Positions 34,511 through 43,591 of a stretch of 64,000 bases of DNA are shown here, piece by piece. Numbering within the stretch: the stretch's first letter is position 1; every line of letters begins with the position of its first letter. The stretch lies in assembly GCF_900105805.1 (NCBI RefSeq), contig NZ_LT629788.1, positions 5,812,501 to 5,876,500 of the forward strand, given 5' to 3'. The position numbers and the translations under genes are program-made. Source of the stretch: Pseudomonas moraviensis. Its GTDB lineage: Bacteria > Pseudomonadota > Gammaproteobacteria > Pseudomonadales > Pseudomonadaceae. Under the pieces are notes generated by a model that made no database searches, was not told the origin of the DNA, and saw only the letters and a program-made list of their open reading frames with translations.

Positions 34511-34520
34511 TTGAATCTCC

Positions 34521-35447
34521 TCAGGCGGCGTTCTTGAGTTTCGGGTCCAGCGCATCGCGCAGGCCGTCGCCCATCAAGTTGATTGCCAGCACGCTGAGCA
34601 AAATGGTCAAACCAGGCAGACTTACGACCCACCAGGCGCGTTCGATGTAGTCGCGGGCCGAGGCCAGCATGGTGCCCCACTCAGGGGTTGGCGGTTGTAC
34701 CCCGAGACCGAGGAAGCCCAGTGCGGCGGCATCGAGAATTGCCGAGGAGAAGCTCAGGGTCGCCTGCACGATCAGCGGCGCCATGCAGTTGGGCAGCACG
34801 GTGATGAACATCAGACGCGGCAGACCGGCACCGGCCAGGCGCGCGGCGGTGACGTAATCGCGGTTCAATTCGCCCATCACGGCAGCACGGGTCAGACGCA
34901 CGTAGGACGGCAGGGAAACCACGGCAATCGCGATCACGGTGTTGATCAGGCCAGGGCCGAGGATGGCGACGATCGCCACAGCCAGCAGCAGCGACGGCAG
35001 GGCCAGCATGATGTCCATCAGACGCATGATGGTCGGGCCGACCACTTTCGGGAAGAAACCGGCGAACAGACCCAGCAGGATCCCCGGAATCAGCGACATC
35101 ACCACCGACGACAAACCGATCAGCAGCGACAGGCGCGAGCCCTGGATCAGACGCGACAGCAGGTCACGGCCAAGTTCGTCGGTGCCGAGCAGGAACTGCA
35201 TCTGCCCGCCTTCGAGCCACGCCGGCGGCGTCAGCAGGAAGTCACGGTATTGCTCGCTCGGGTTATGCGGCGCGACCCACGGCGCGAAGATCGCGCAGAA
35301 AATGATCAGCAGCATGAACAGCAGGCCGGCAACCGCGCCCTTGTTTTTCGAGAACGCTTGCCAGAATTCTTTGTACGGTGACGGGTACAGCAGGCTTTGA
35401 TCCACGGCGGACGTGGCGGTGGCTACTGAGGAAGTTGGAGTGCTCAT
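34521..35447 (-). CDS. dppC: Dipeptide ABC transporter permease DppC
   Basis: 308-residue inner-membrane permease. A hydrophilic Ser/Thr-rich N-terminus leads to helix 1 (AGLLFMLLIIFCAIFAPWVAP, about 38-58), then a periplasmic domain with LGTDELGRDLLSRLIQGSRLS and five further helices. The coupling motif is ARLAGAGLPRLMFITVLPN. ATG 35447 is used because MSTPTSS has a ribosome binding site; the longer open frame is spurious. It is 11 bases downstream of dppB. Confidence 0.95.
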   Translation of the reverse strand: MSTPTSSVATATSAVDQSLLYPSPYKEFWQAFSKNKGAVAGLLFMLLIIFCAIFAPWVAPHNPSEQYRDFLLTPPAWLEGGQMQFLLGTDELGRDLLSRLIQGSRLSLLIGLSSVVMSLIPGILLGLFAGFFPKVVGPTIMRLMDIMLALPSLLLAVAIVAILGPGLINTVIAIAVVSLPSYVRLTRAAVMGELNRDYVTAARLAGAGLPRLMFITVLPNCMAPLIVQATLSFSSAILDAAALGFLGLGVQPPTPEWGTMLASARDYIERAWWVVSLPGLTILLSVLAINLMGDGLRDALDPKLKNAA

Positions 35448-35458
35448 GGGTATTGACC

Positions 35459-36469
35459 TCAGCGCTGATGACGGATGCGTGGGTTGGCAAAGCCGTAGAG
35501 GATATCCACCACGAAGTTGACCAGAATCACCAGGCAGGCGATTAACAGGATGCCGTTTTGCACCACCGGATAGTCCCGGGCGCCGATGGCTTCGATCAGC
35601 CATTTGCCGATGCCGGGCCAGGAGAAAATGGTTTCGGTCAGGACCGCACCGGCCAGCAACGTGCCGACTTGCAGGCCGACCACGGTCAGCACCGGAATCA
35701 GTGCGTTGCGCAGACCATGCACGAACACCACGCGCGACGGCGACAGGCCTTTGGCCTTGGCGGTGCGGATGTAGTCTTCGCGCAGCACTTCGAGCATCGA
35801 CGAACGGGTCATCCGCGCGATCACCGCCAGCGGAATGGTGCCGAGCACGATGGCTGGCAGGATCAGGTGATGCAGGGCGTCGAAGAACGCGCCGACGTCA
35901 TCGGCCAGCAGCGTGTCGATCAGCATGAAGCCGGTTTTCGGCTCGATGTCATACAGCAGGTCGATGCGCCCGGAAACCGGGGTCCAGCCCAGGCTCACCG
36001 AGAAGAACATGATGAGGATCAGGCCCCACCAGAAGATCGGCATCGAGTAGCCCGCGAGGGAGATGCCCATCACCCCGTGGTCGAACAGCGATCCTCGTTT
36101 GAGTGCCGCGATCACCCCGGCCAAGAGCCCGAGGATGCCAGCGAACAGCAGGGCGGCCATGGACAGTTCCAGGGTCGCCGGGAAAAGAGAGGTGAACTCG
36201 GTCCACACACTTTCACGGGTACGCAACGACTCACCGAGATCGCCCTGGGCCAGTTTGCCGATGTAGTCCAGATACTGGGCATACAGCGGCTTGTTCAGCC
36301 CCAGGCGTTCCATTGCCTGAGCGTGCATTTCGGGGTCGACCCGACGTTCGCCCATCATCACTTCCACGGGGTCGCCCGGAATCATGCGAATCAACGCGAA
36401 AGTCAGCAAGGTGATGCCGAAAAACGTGGGGATCAACAACCCCAGTCGGCGGGCAATAAAACTAAACAT
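35459..36469 (-). CDS. dppB: Dipeptide ABC transporter permease DppB
   Basis: 336-residue permease with N-terminal helix FIARRLGLLIPTFFGITLLTF and the family motif IPGDPVEVMMGERR. It has six predicted helices and the coupling loop TAKAKGLSPSRVVFVHGLRNALIP. It forms the membrane channel with DppC. It follows dppA by 73 bases that include an 11-bp perfect hairpin, so reads from the dppA promoter could be partly processed there. Confidence 0.95.
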   Translation of the reverse strand: MFSFIARRLGLLIPTFFGITLLTFALIRMIPGDPVEVMMGERRVDPEMHAQAMERLGLNKPLYAQYLDYIGKLAQGDLGESLRTRESVWTEFTSLFPATLELSMAALLFAGILGLLAGVIAALKRGSLFDHGVMGISLAGYSMPIFWWGLILIMFFSVSLGWTPVSGRIDLLYDIEPKTGFMLIDTLLADDVGAFFDALHHLILPAIVLGTIPLAVIARMTRSSMLEVLREDYIRTAKAKGLSPSRVVFVHGLRNALIPVLTVVGLQVGTLLAGAVLTETIFSWPGIGKWLIEAIGARDYPVVQNGILLIACLVILVNFVVDILYGFANPRIRHQR

Positions 36470-36503
36470 CTTGTGTGGTACCTCATCAGCCGGTTAGGCG
36501 TGT

Positions 36504-36531
36504 CCGGCGTCCCTCAGGTCAGGGACGCCGG
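36504..36531. other. Intercistronic hairpin between dppA and dppB
   Basis: CCGGCGTCCCT-caggtc-AGGGACGCCGG, an 11-bp perfect stem. No T run on the minus (coding) strand, so it looks more like an mRNA-stabilising or processing element than a terminator. Confidence 0.6.
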
Positions 36532-36542
36532 GCGTTTCTTAT

Positions 36543-38138
36543 CTACTTCACCTGGGTGGTGGCGAAGTTATTAGTGGTGAGAGGGCTGATGTGGTAGCCC
36601 TCTACATTTTTGCGCATTGCAGTGAACATCCGAGTATGGGCCATGCTGATCCATGGCTGGTCCTGATTAAACAGCACTTGAGCCTGTTCGTAGAGCGCGG
36701 CGCGTTCGGCCGGATCTACTTTAGCCCGTGCTTCATCCAGCAGTGCCTGGAATTTTTCGTTGCACCAGCGTGCGTAGTTTTCGCCGTTCTTGGCGGCCTC
36801 GCAACTGAGCATAGGCGTCAGGAAGTTATCCGGGTCGCCGTTGTCGCCCGCCCATCCGGCCGAGACCATGTCGTGCTCGCCGGCCTTGGCGCGCTTGAGC
36901 ATCTCGCCCCATTCCATGACGCGGATGTCGATCTTGATCCCGACTTTCGCCAGGTCAGCCTGCATCATTTGTGCGCCGAGCATCGGATTGGGGTTGGTCG
37001 GACCGCCGCCGTTACGGGTGAACAGGGTAAACGTGGTGCCTTCCGGAACCCCGGCTTCCTTGAGCAGCTTGCGCGCTGCATCGAGGTCGCGTGGCGGGTT
37101 CTTCAGGTCATGGTTGTAACCGAGCAGGGTCGGCGGGTACGGGTTGACCGCCACCGACGCGTTGCCCTTGCCGAATAGCGCGTTGACGTAGGCTTCCTTG
37201 TCGAACGCGATGTCGATGGCTTTGCGCACACGCACATCGCTCATGTACTTGTGCTGAGTGTTCATCGCCACGTACGAAACGGTCATCGCGTCGAGCTCGT
37301 CGACTTTCAGGTTGCTGTCTTTCTTGATGCTCGGGATGTCATCCGGTTTCGGATACAGGGCGACCTGACATTCGTTGGCCTTGAGCTTCTGCAGACGCAC
37401 GTTGTTGTCGGTGGCGATCGCCAGGATCAACGCGTCGGCCGGTGGCTTGCCACGGAAATAATCCGGGTTGGCCTTGAAGCGTACCTGGGCATCCTTGGCG
37501 TAGCGCTGGAAGATGAACGGGCCGGTGCCGATCGGCTTGTTGTTGAGGTCGCCGGCCTTGTTGGCCTTGAGCAACTGGTCGGCGTATTCGGCCGGGTAGA
37601 TCGATGAGAACGCCATGGCGAGGTCGGCGAGGAACGGCGCTTCGCGGCGGGTCAGGGTGAACTTGACCGTGTTGTCGTCGATTTTCTCGACGCTTTTCAG
37701 CAGTTCCTTGAAGCCCATGCTCTCAAAGTACGGGAAGCCCACGCTCGACAGTTTGTGCCACGGGTGATTCGGGTCCAGCTGGCGCTGGAAGCTCCAGACC
37801 ACGTCGTCGGCATTCATGTCACGGGTCGGCTTGAAATATTCGGTGGTGTGAAACTTGACGCCTTTGCGCAGGTGGAACGTGTAGCTCAGGCCGTCTTCAC
37901 TGATGTCCCAGGACTCGGCAAGTGCCGGGATCACTTCAGTGGTGCCGGGCTTGAAATCGGCGAGCCGGTTGAAGATGGTTTCGGCCACAGCGTCCGCCGT
38001 GACTGCAGTTGTGTACTGGACCATATCGAAGCCTTCCGGGCTGGCTTCGGTGCAGACCACCAAGGGTTTGGCCGAGGCGCCGACAGCGACACTCAGCAAC
38101 GCAGCCGCGATGGCCGCACGTAGGGGAAGCATTTTCAT
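36543..38138 (-). CDS. dppA: Dipeptide-binding protein DppA, operon-linked (DppA4-like)
   Basis: 531-residue periplasmic SBP_bac_5 protein. Signal peptide about 1-23 (RAAIAAALLSVAVGASA). Family landmarks: CTEASPEGFDMVQYTTAVTADAV, GLSYTFHLRKGVKFHTT, KPIGTGPFIFQRYAKDAQVRF and GWAGDNGDPDNFLTPMLSC. It delivers peptides to DppBCDF, with which it shares a transcript. ATG 38138 has AGAGGG upstream. It corresponds to PA4502 by order. It is more divergent from the three upstream paralogues than they are from each other. Confidence 0.93.
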   Translation of the reverse strand: MKMLPLRAAIAAALLSVAVGASAKPLVVCTEASPEGFDMVQYTTAVTADAVAETIFNRLADFKPGTTEVIPALAESWDISEDGLSYTFHLRKGVKFHTTEYFKPTRDMNADDVVWSFQRQLDPNHPWHKLSSVGFPYFESMGFKELLKSVEKIDDNTVKFTLTRREAPFLADLAMAFSSIYPAEYADQLLKANKAGDLNNKPIGTGPFIFQRYAKDAQVRFKANPDYFRGKPPADALILAIATDNNVRLQKLKANECQVALYPKPDDIPSIKKDSNLKVDELDAMTVSYVAMNTQHKYMSDVRVRKAIDIAFDKEAYVNALFGKGNASVAVNPYPPTLLGYNHDLKNPPRDLDAARKLLKEAGVPEGTTFTLFTRNGGGPTNPNPMLGAQMMQADLAKVGIKIDIRVMEWGEMLKRAKAGEHDMVSAGWAGDNGDPDNFLTPMLSCEAAKNGENYARWCNEKFQALLDEARAKVDPAERAALYEQAQVLFNQDQPWISMAHTRMFTAMRKNVEGYHISPLTTNNFATTQVK

Positions 38139-38170
38139 CGATAACCCTCTGCAATCGGTTGAAGACAGAA

Positions 38171-38208
38171 AACCGAACGGCCGACTCATCATGAGTCAGC
38201 CGCCGGTT
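38171..38208. other. Hairpin between porin gene and dppA
   Basis: AACCG..GGC.GACTC-loop-GAGTC.GCC..CGGTT, starting 7 bases after the porin stop on the minus strand and followed by TTCTGTCTT. A partial terminator or RNA-stability element. Confidence 0.5.
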
Positions 38209-38214
38209 GCGTTT

Positions 38215-39630
38215 TTACAGAATGTTGAACGGGATGGTGGTCACGAGACGGAACTCGTTGATGCTGCCGTCAGCCTGGTTTTCGCTGGCACGGTGCGCGG
38301 TGTAGGTGCCGCGAATCGTCGTGGCTTTGAGCGGGCCGCTTTGTACTGCATAGGCTGCACCGACGCCGTATTCATAGTGGTGTTCGCCGTCCATCGCCTG
38401 CACGCCATCGTAGCCGCCACCCTTGTAGTGAGTGCCGTCGATGCCCCAGCCGCGTGCCTGGTAGATGTTGAATTTCAGGCCAGGCACGCCGTATTCGGCC
38501 ATGTTGATGCCGTAGGAAACCTGGAAGGACTTCTCGTTCGGGCCGTTGAAGTCCGAGAGCAGGGAGTTGGCCAGGTAGATACCGTTGGTTTCGTGCAGGT
38601 AGTCGAAGTACTCGTTACCGTTCACTTCCTGATAGGAGAAGGTCACGGTGTGCGCCTGATGCGTCAGGCCGAACGACAGCGAGTAGGTGTCGTTATCGAT
38701 GTCACCGAGCAGTTTTTTGCCTTCGTCGACGGTCTTGTAGTAGTTCAGGCCGGTGGTCAGGCTCAGCACCGAGCTGTCGCCCAGCACGTGGGTGGCGCCG
38801 AAGTAGTACTGGTTCCACAGGTCTTCGGCCTGGGTGCCCCACAGGCTGGTGGTCAGGCTGGCGAACGGCTGGTACGAAATACCGGCGGTGTTGACGTGAT
38901 CGGCTTCGGCGTTGATGTCACCGTATTCCGAGCGGAATTTGCTCAGGCTTTCTTCGGTACGTGGCGAAACGCGGTCGAAGGTGGCGACGTCGAACGCCAG
39001 GTTGTTCAGCTCTTCGCTGTGGATCGCGATACCTTCGAAGCTCGATGGCAACGGACGGTTACCGATCACATCGACTTGCGGGCTGCTGAAGTTCATGCGG
39101 CCGGCGGTCAGGGTGGTGTTGGAGATGCGCGCCTTGACGTTGGCCAGGCCCAGCTTGCTCCACTGACCTACCGCGTCACCGCCTTCACGGGTCAGGGTAC
39201 GGTTGTTGCCCGCGCCTGGGCGGGTGCCCGGCGCGCCGCCGTTGTTCGCGGCGAGGTTCTCGCGGTCGCGCTCAAGGGCGATTGCGTTGTAGGCAGCCAC
39301 TTCGGTGCTGAAGCCGACAGTACCTTCGGTGAAGCCCGAGTTGTACTTGATGATCGTGCCTTGCACCCAGTTGATCCGGCGATCGGTTTCGGTCGACTGG
39401 CCGTTCTTGCGGTAAGCGAACTTGCCGCCACGCTTGAGTTGTTCGTTGGCGTACCAGTTACGGGTCGAACCGCTGATCGATTGCCCTTCGAGGAAGCCGG
39501 TGGCTTCGGCCTGGGCGCTCTTCTCGTTGACGGTAACCGGGGTAAACGCCTGGCTCTGGGTTTCCGCATAAGCCGTGGCGGTGATGCTGCTGATGGCCAA
39601 GGCCAGTATCGCGGTGCTGCTCAGTTTCAT
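38215..39630 (-). CDS. opdP: OprD-family outer-membrane porin, OpdP-like
   Basis: 471-residue beta-barrel channel. Signal peptide 1-22 (LSSTAILALAISSITATAYA); first strand region GFLEGQSISGSTRNWYANE; the final strand (INEFRLVTTIPFNIL) ends the protein. OprD-type channels pass basic amino acids and small peptides. OpdP of P. aeruginosa admits glycine-glutamate and lies between dppA3 and dppA4, exactly this context. ATG 39630 has AGGAG upstream. A symmetrical LacI-type operator-like site lies about 80 bases upstream. Confidence 0.92.
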   Translation of the reverse strand: MKLSSTAILALAISSITATAYAETQSQAFTPVTVNEKSAQAEATGFLEGQSISGSTRNWYANEQLKRGGKFAYRKNGQSTETDRRINWVQGTIIKYNSGFTEGTVGFSTEVAAYNAIALERDRENLAANNGGAPGTRPGAGNNRTLTREGGDAVGQWSKLGLANVKARISNTTLTAGRMNFSSPQVDVIGNRPLPSSFEGIAIHSEELNNLAFDVATFDRVSPRTEESLSKFRSEYGDINAEADHVNTAGISYQPFASLTTSLWGTQAEDLWNQYYFGATHVLGDSSVLSLTTGLNYYKTVDEGKKLLGDIDNDTYSLSFGLTHQAHTVTFSYQEVNGNEYFDYLHETNGIYLANSLLSDFNGPNEKSFQVSYGINMAEYGVPGLKFNIYQARGWGIDGTHYKGGGYDGVQAMDGEHHYEYGVGAAYAVQSGPLKATTIRGTYTAHRASENQADGSINEFRLVTTIPFNIL

Positions 39631-39709
39631 GGGTGAAGCTCCTTTACTTTCTTTTTATCCCGGCTTTTTTTGGTATGCCGGTTATTGGTTTAGAACTCGT
39701 TCACACATC

Positions 39710-39721
39710 GCAAACGTTTGC
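39710..39721. promoter_or_regulatory. LacI-family-like operator upstream of opdP
   Basis: GCAAACGTTTGC, a perfect 12-bp palindrome with the central ACGT and AAACG/CGTTT arms of LacI-type sites, including Cra. It is 80 bases upstream of the porin start. The binding protein is unknown. Confidence 0.4.
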
Positions 39722-39806
39722 AAAAGGCCGGATTGGCGAATTTCGGCAAAGCGCTTGCGTGAGGGGAGTAGACGGCTCCCCTCAGCATTGCGGCTAATCG
39801 GTTGGT

Positions 39807-41405
39807 TTAATCGATACTGACACCCGAGAACACATTGCGGCCGAACGGGCTGACTTTGAACCCTTCGACCCTGGTGCTTAACGGCTGGTTGACCGTCGAG
39901 TGGGCGACAGGCGTGATCGGCACTTGCTGTTTAAGCAATTGCTGGGCCTGTTTATAAAGCTCGGTGCGCTGGTCACGATCGGTGACGACTTTGGCCTGTT
40001 TGATCAGCTTGTCGTACGCCGGATCGCACCACATGGAGTAGTTGTTGCCGCCGATCGCGTCGCAGCTGTACAGCGTGCCCAGCCAGTTGTCCGGATCCCC
40101 ATTGTCACCGGTCCAGCCGATCAGGCTGATGTCATGCTCGCCGTTCTTGGTGCGCTTGATGTACTCGCCCCATTCGTAGCTGACGATCTTCACTTTCAGA
40201 CCGATCTTGGCCCAGTCGGACTGGAGCATTTCGGCCATCAGTTTGGCGTTCGGGTTGTACGGGCGCTGCACCGGCATCGCCCACAGGGTGATCTCGGTGC
40301 CTTCTTTCACACCGGCAGCCTTGAGCAGCTCTTTGGCTTTTTCCGGGTTGTAGGCGGCGTCCTTGATGGTGTCGTCGTAGGACCACTGGGTAGGCGGCAT
40401 GGCGTTGACGGCCAGTTGGCCGGCGCCCTGATAAACAGCGTTGAGAATCCCCTGTTTATTCACCGCCATGTCCAGCGCCTGACGCACTTCCAGTTGATCG
40501 AACGGCTTGTGGCGCACGTTGTAGGCGATGTAGCCGAGGTTGAAGCCAGGCTTGGTAATCAGTTGCAGCTTCGGATCGGTTTTCAGCGCTTCGACATCGG
40601 CAGGGCGCGGGTGCAGGGTGATCTGGCACTCGTTGGCCTTGAGTTTCTGCACGCGTACCGAGGCGTCGGTGTTGATCGCGAAAATCAGGTTCTTCAGTTT
40701 GACCCGGCTCGGATCCCAGTACTGCGGGTTGCCGGTGTAGCGGATGTTCGAGTCTTTCTGGTAGCTCTTGAACACGAACGGCCCGGTGCCGATCGGCTTC
40801 TGGTTGATGTCGCTCGGCTTGCCGTCGGCCAGCAACTTGTCGGCGTATTCGGCGGACAGAATCGAGGCGAAACTCATGGCGATGTTCTGGATGAACGCGG
40901 CGTCGACGCTGTTGAGCGTGAACTCCACGGTCAGCGGCCCGGTCTTTTCGACCTTCGCGATGTTCTTGTTCAGGCTCATCCCGTTGAAGTACGGGAACTC
41001 GGTGGGGTAGGCCTTACGGAACGGCTGTTGCGCGTCGAGCATGCGATTGAACGTGAACAACACGTCGTCGGCGTTGAAATCGCGGCTCGGCTTGAAGTAA
41101 GGGGTTGTATGAAATTTCACGCCTTCACGCAGGTGAAAGGTGTATTTCAGGCCATCTTCGGAAATGTCCCATTGGGTCGCCAGACCCGGTACGACGTTGG
41201 TCGCGCCCTTTTCGAACTCGACCAGACGGTTGTACAGCGGCTCGGCGGCGTCGTTGTCGGTGGCCGTCGTGTATTGCGCGGTATCGAAACCCGCCGGACT
41301 GCCTTCCGAGCAAAACACCAGGCTGTCGCTGGCGGCGTAGCTTGCAGACGTGGCGGCCAACAGGCCGGCGCCCAACAGTGCGGAAAAAACCAAGGTATGG
41401 CGCAT
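39807..41405 (-). CDS. Dipeptide-binding protein, DppA paralogue
   Basis: 532-residue SBP_bac_5 protein with signal peptide 1-24 (FSALLGAGLLAATSASYA). It has CSEGSPAGFDTAQYTTATDNDAAE, KPIGTGPFVFKSYQKDSNIRY and GWTGDNGDPDNWLGTLYSC. Its divergence from the other copies in the N-terminal pocket region (NDAAEPLYN against DASAETMFN) hints at a different ligand range. It probably shares the Dpp permease. By order it matches PA4500 (dppA3). It is 176 bases upstream of opdP. Confidence 0.92.
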   Translation of the reverse strand: MRHTLVFSALLGAGLLAATSASYAASDSLVFCSEGSPAGFDTAQYTTATDNDAAEPLYNRLVEFEKGATNVVPGLATQWDISEDGLKYTFHLREGVKFHTTPYFKPSRDFNADDVLFTFNRMLDAQQPFRKAYPTEFPYFNGMSLNKNIAKVEKTGPLTVEFTLNSVDAAFIQNIAMSFASILSAEYADKLLADGKPSDINQKPIGTGPFVFKSYQKDSNIRYTGNPQYWDPSRVKLKNLIFAINTDASVRVQKLKANECQITLHPRPADVEALKTDPKLQLITKPGFNLGYIAYNVRHKPFDQLEVRQALDMAVNKQGILNAVYQGAGQLAVNAMPPTQWSYDDTIKDAAYNPEKAKELLKAAGVKEGTEITLWAMPVQRPYNPNAKLMAEMLQSDWAKIGLKVKIVSYEWGEYIKRTKNGEHDISLIGWTGDNGDPDNWLGTLYSCDAIGGNNYSMWCDPAYDKLIKQAKVVTDRDQRTELYKQAQQLLKQQVPITPVAHSTVNQPLSTRVEGFKVSPFGRNVFSGVSID

Positions 41406-41561
41406 GACGCTCCCTCTTTTTTAGTGTTGTGCAATGCGCCTCGGCCCGATCCCGGGACTTTTTGGCCGCATTGAGCTCAATCCAATACGTACGGCAAAAC
41501 CGGTGGCCCACGCAGACACTGGTCAGTACGCGACGGTAGGCACCGTGCTGCTGGCAGTAAA

Positions 41562-41579
41562 TACGTAATTGCCTTAATG
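41562..41579 (-). promoter_or_regulatory. Shared motif upstream of DppA paralogue, copy 1
   Basis: Plus-strand TACGTA-attg-CCTTAATG, 157 bases before the start at 41405. The same two words occur upstream of the next paralogue at 43463-43476. The rest of 41406-41705 shows no gene; a GC-rich hairpin at about 41660-41698 follows the upstream paralogue. Confidence 0.3.
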
Positions 41580-41705
41580 CTCGTAGGAAAAGTCGACGCG
41601 CCTATACCGAAGCAATCATCTGCGGCGGATTTGGGTGTAGGCCTTTTCCTTTTTTCCCGGTAGATAAAGCAACGGCGACGTCAGAAACGCCGCCGCTGCA
41701 ATGTC

Positions 41706-43331
41706 TTACTTGCTGACGCTGACGCCGTAGAAGGAATTCAGGCCAAATGGGCTGATCTTGAAATCCTGCACGTTGGCGCGCATGGGTTGATACACCGTCG
41801 AGTGAGCGATAGGTGTCATTGGGACTGCATCTTTAAGGACGTGTTGCGCCTGTTTGTACAGCTCGGTGCGCTTGCCCTGGTCGGTGGTACGTTTGGCTTC
41901 TTTCACCAGGCCGTCGAACTTCTTGTCGCACCACTTGGAGAAGTTGTTGCCGCTCAGCGAGTCGCAGCCAAACAGCACGTTGAGCCAGTTGTCCGGATCA
42001 CCATTGTCACCGCTCCAGCCAATGATCATGGCCTGGTTCTCGCCACCTTTGGAACGCTTGATGTACTCGCCCCATTCGTAGCTGGTGATCTTCACTTTCA
42101 AGCCGATCTTGGCCCAGTCGGACTGGAGCATCTCAGCCATCAGTTTGGCGTTAGGGTTGTACGGACGCTGAACCGGCATCGCCCACAGAACGATTTCGGT
42201 ACCTTCCTTGACGCCGGCTTCCTTGAGCAGCTGCTTGGCTTTCTCAGGATCGTACTTGGTGTCTTTGATGGTGGTGTCGTAGGACCACTGGGTCGGCGGC
42301 ATGGCGTTGACGGCCAGCTGGCCAGCGCCCTGGTAAACCGAATCGATGATCTGCGGCTTGTTCACGGCCATGTCCAGCGCCTGGCGCACGCGCAGGTCAG
42401 CCAGCGGGTTGGCCTCGTTGCTGCCCTTGACCTTGTCCATCACGTTGTAGGCGATGTAGCCCAGGTTGAAGCCGGCCTGATCCGGCATCTTCAGCGACTT
42501 GTCTTCTTTCAGCGCTTTCAGATCGGCCGGACGCGGGAACAGGGTGACCTGGCACTCGTTCTTTTTCAGCTTCTGGATACGCACCGACGGGTCGGTGGTG
42601 ATGGCGAAGATCAGGTTGTCGATCTTCACGTCTTCAGGCTTCCAGTAATCCTTGTTGCCGGTGTAACGGATGTTCGAGTCTTTCTGGTAGCTCTTGAACA
42701 CGAACGGGCCAGTGCCGATCGGCTTCTGGTTGATGTCGGCGGCTTTGCCATCCTTGAGCAACTGGGCGGCATATTCGGCGGACTGTACCGAAGCGAAGCT
42801 CATGGCCAGGTTCTGGATGAACGCGGCGTCGACTTCTTTCAGCGTGAACTTGACGGTGTGGTCATCGACTTTGTCGATCTTGGTGATGTTGGTGTCCATC
42901 CCCATGTCGGTGAAGTACGGGAATTCGGTCGGATACGCCTTACGGAACGGGTCGTCCTTGTTGATCATGCGGTTGAACGTAAACAGCACGTCGTCGGCGT
43001 TGAATTCACGGGTCGGCTTGAAATACGGGGTGGTGTGGAACTTGACGCCTTCGCGCAGGTGGAAGGTGTAAGTCAGGCCATCGTCGGAAATGTCCCACTT
43101 GGTCGCCAGACCAGGAATCACGGCGGTGCCGCCGCGCTCGAACTGGGTCAGGCGGTTGAACATGGTTTCGGCTGAGGCGTCGAAGTCGGTTCCGGTGGTG
43201 TACTGGCCTGGATCAAAACCGGCCGGGCTCCCTTCGGAGCAGAACACCAGGTTAGTCGCAGCGGTGGCGAAAGGTGCGGAGGCTAACAAGCCTGCGCCGA
43301 CTAGAAACGGAATGACCGCGTGTTTAAGCAT
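41706..43331 (-). CDS. Dipeptide-binding protein, DppA paralogue
   Basis: 541-residue SBP_bac_5 protein, very like the previous one. Signal peptide 1-25 (VIPFLVGAGLLASAPFATAA). Landmarks: CSEGSPAGFDPGQYTTGTDFDASAE, DMGMDTNITKIDKVDDHTVKF and GWSGDNGDPDNWLNVLFGC. A seven-residue insertion (DKVKGSNEANPLAD) before the RVRQALDMA helix distinguishes it. ATG 43331 is preferred over an ATG 24 bases upstream because TGAGG precedes it and it begins at the signal peptide. Confidence 0.92.
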   Translation of the reverse strand: MLKHAVIPFLVGAGLLASAPFATAATNLVFCSEGSPAGFDPGQYTTGTDFDASAETMFNRLTQFERGGTAVIPGLATKWDISDDGLTYTFHLREGVKFHTTPYFKPTREFNADDVLFTFNRMINKDDPFRKAYPTEFPYFTDMGMDTNITKIDKVDDHTVKFTLKEVDAAFIQNLAMSFASVQSAEYAAQLLKDGKAADINQKPIGTGPFVFKSYQKDSNIRYTGNKDYWKPEDVKIDNLIFAITTDPSVRIQKLKKNECQVTLFPRPADLKALKEDKSLKMPDQAGFNLGYIAYNVMDKVKGSNEANPLADLRVRQALDMAVNKPQIIDSVYQGAGQLAVNAMPPTQWSYDTTIKDTKYDPEKAKQLLKEAGVKEGTEIVLWAMPVQRPYNPNAKLMAEMLQSDWAKIGLKVKITSYEWGEYIKRSKGGENQAMIIGWSGDNGDPDNWLNVLFGCDSLSGNNFSKWCDKKFDGLVKEAKRTTDQGKRTELYKQAQHVLKDAVPMTPIAHSTVYQPMRANVQDFKISPFGLNSFYGVSVSK

Positions 43332-43462
43332 GTTGGCCTCATGATTTGTTGTCATTTTTTAGTAGTGAGGTACGACCTCGTGAGTCGTGCCTGCGGATAC
43401 TTATGCAGGGCCCATACCCAATGCAAGATCCAGAGCGGTCGGCGGCGTTAAACGGTGGCACG

Positions 43463-43476
43463 TACGTACCTTAATG
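43463..43476 (-). promoter_or_regulatory. Shared motif upstream of DppA paralogue, copy 2
   Basis: Plus-strand TACGTA immediately followed by CCTTAATG, 132 bases before the start at 43331. Counterpart of 41562-41579. Downstream, about 43539-43588, a GC-rich inverted repeat (AGCCCCAA...TTGGGGCT) follows the 45193-43592 gene and may terminate it. Confidence 0.3.
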
Positions 43477-43591
43477 TCGCATCCGTGTAACTTTTGACGC
43501 ATTTGACCGTTTGCGGGTGGTTTTTAAGGTGCAAACCGAGCCCCAAAACGGTGCGGCAGTCATCTTCTGCGCGCCGCCTTGGGGCTGGGTG

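Noticed and set aside
36504..36531. Strong hairpin read as the terminator of dppA
   Set aside because: No T tract on the coding strand and the downstream genes need read-through; treated as an intercistronic stem.
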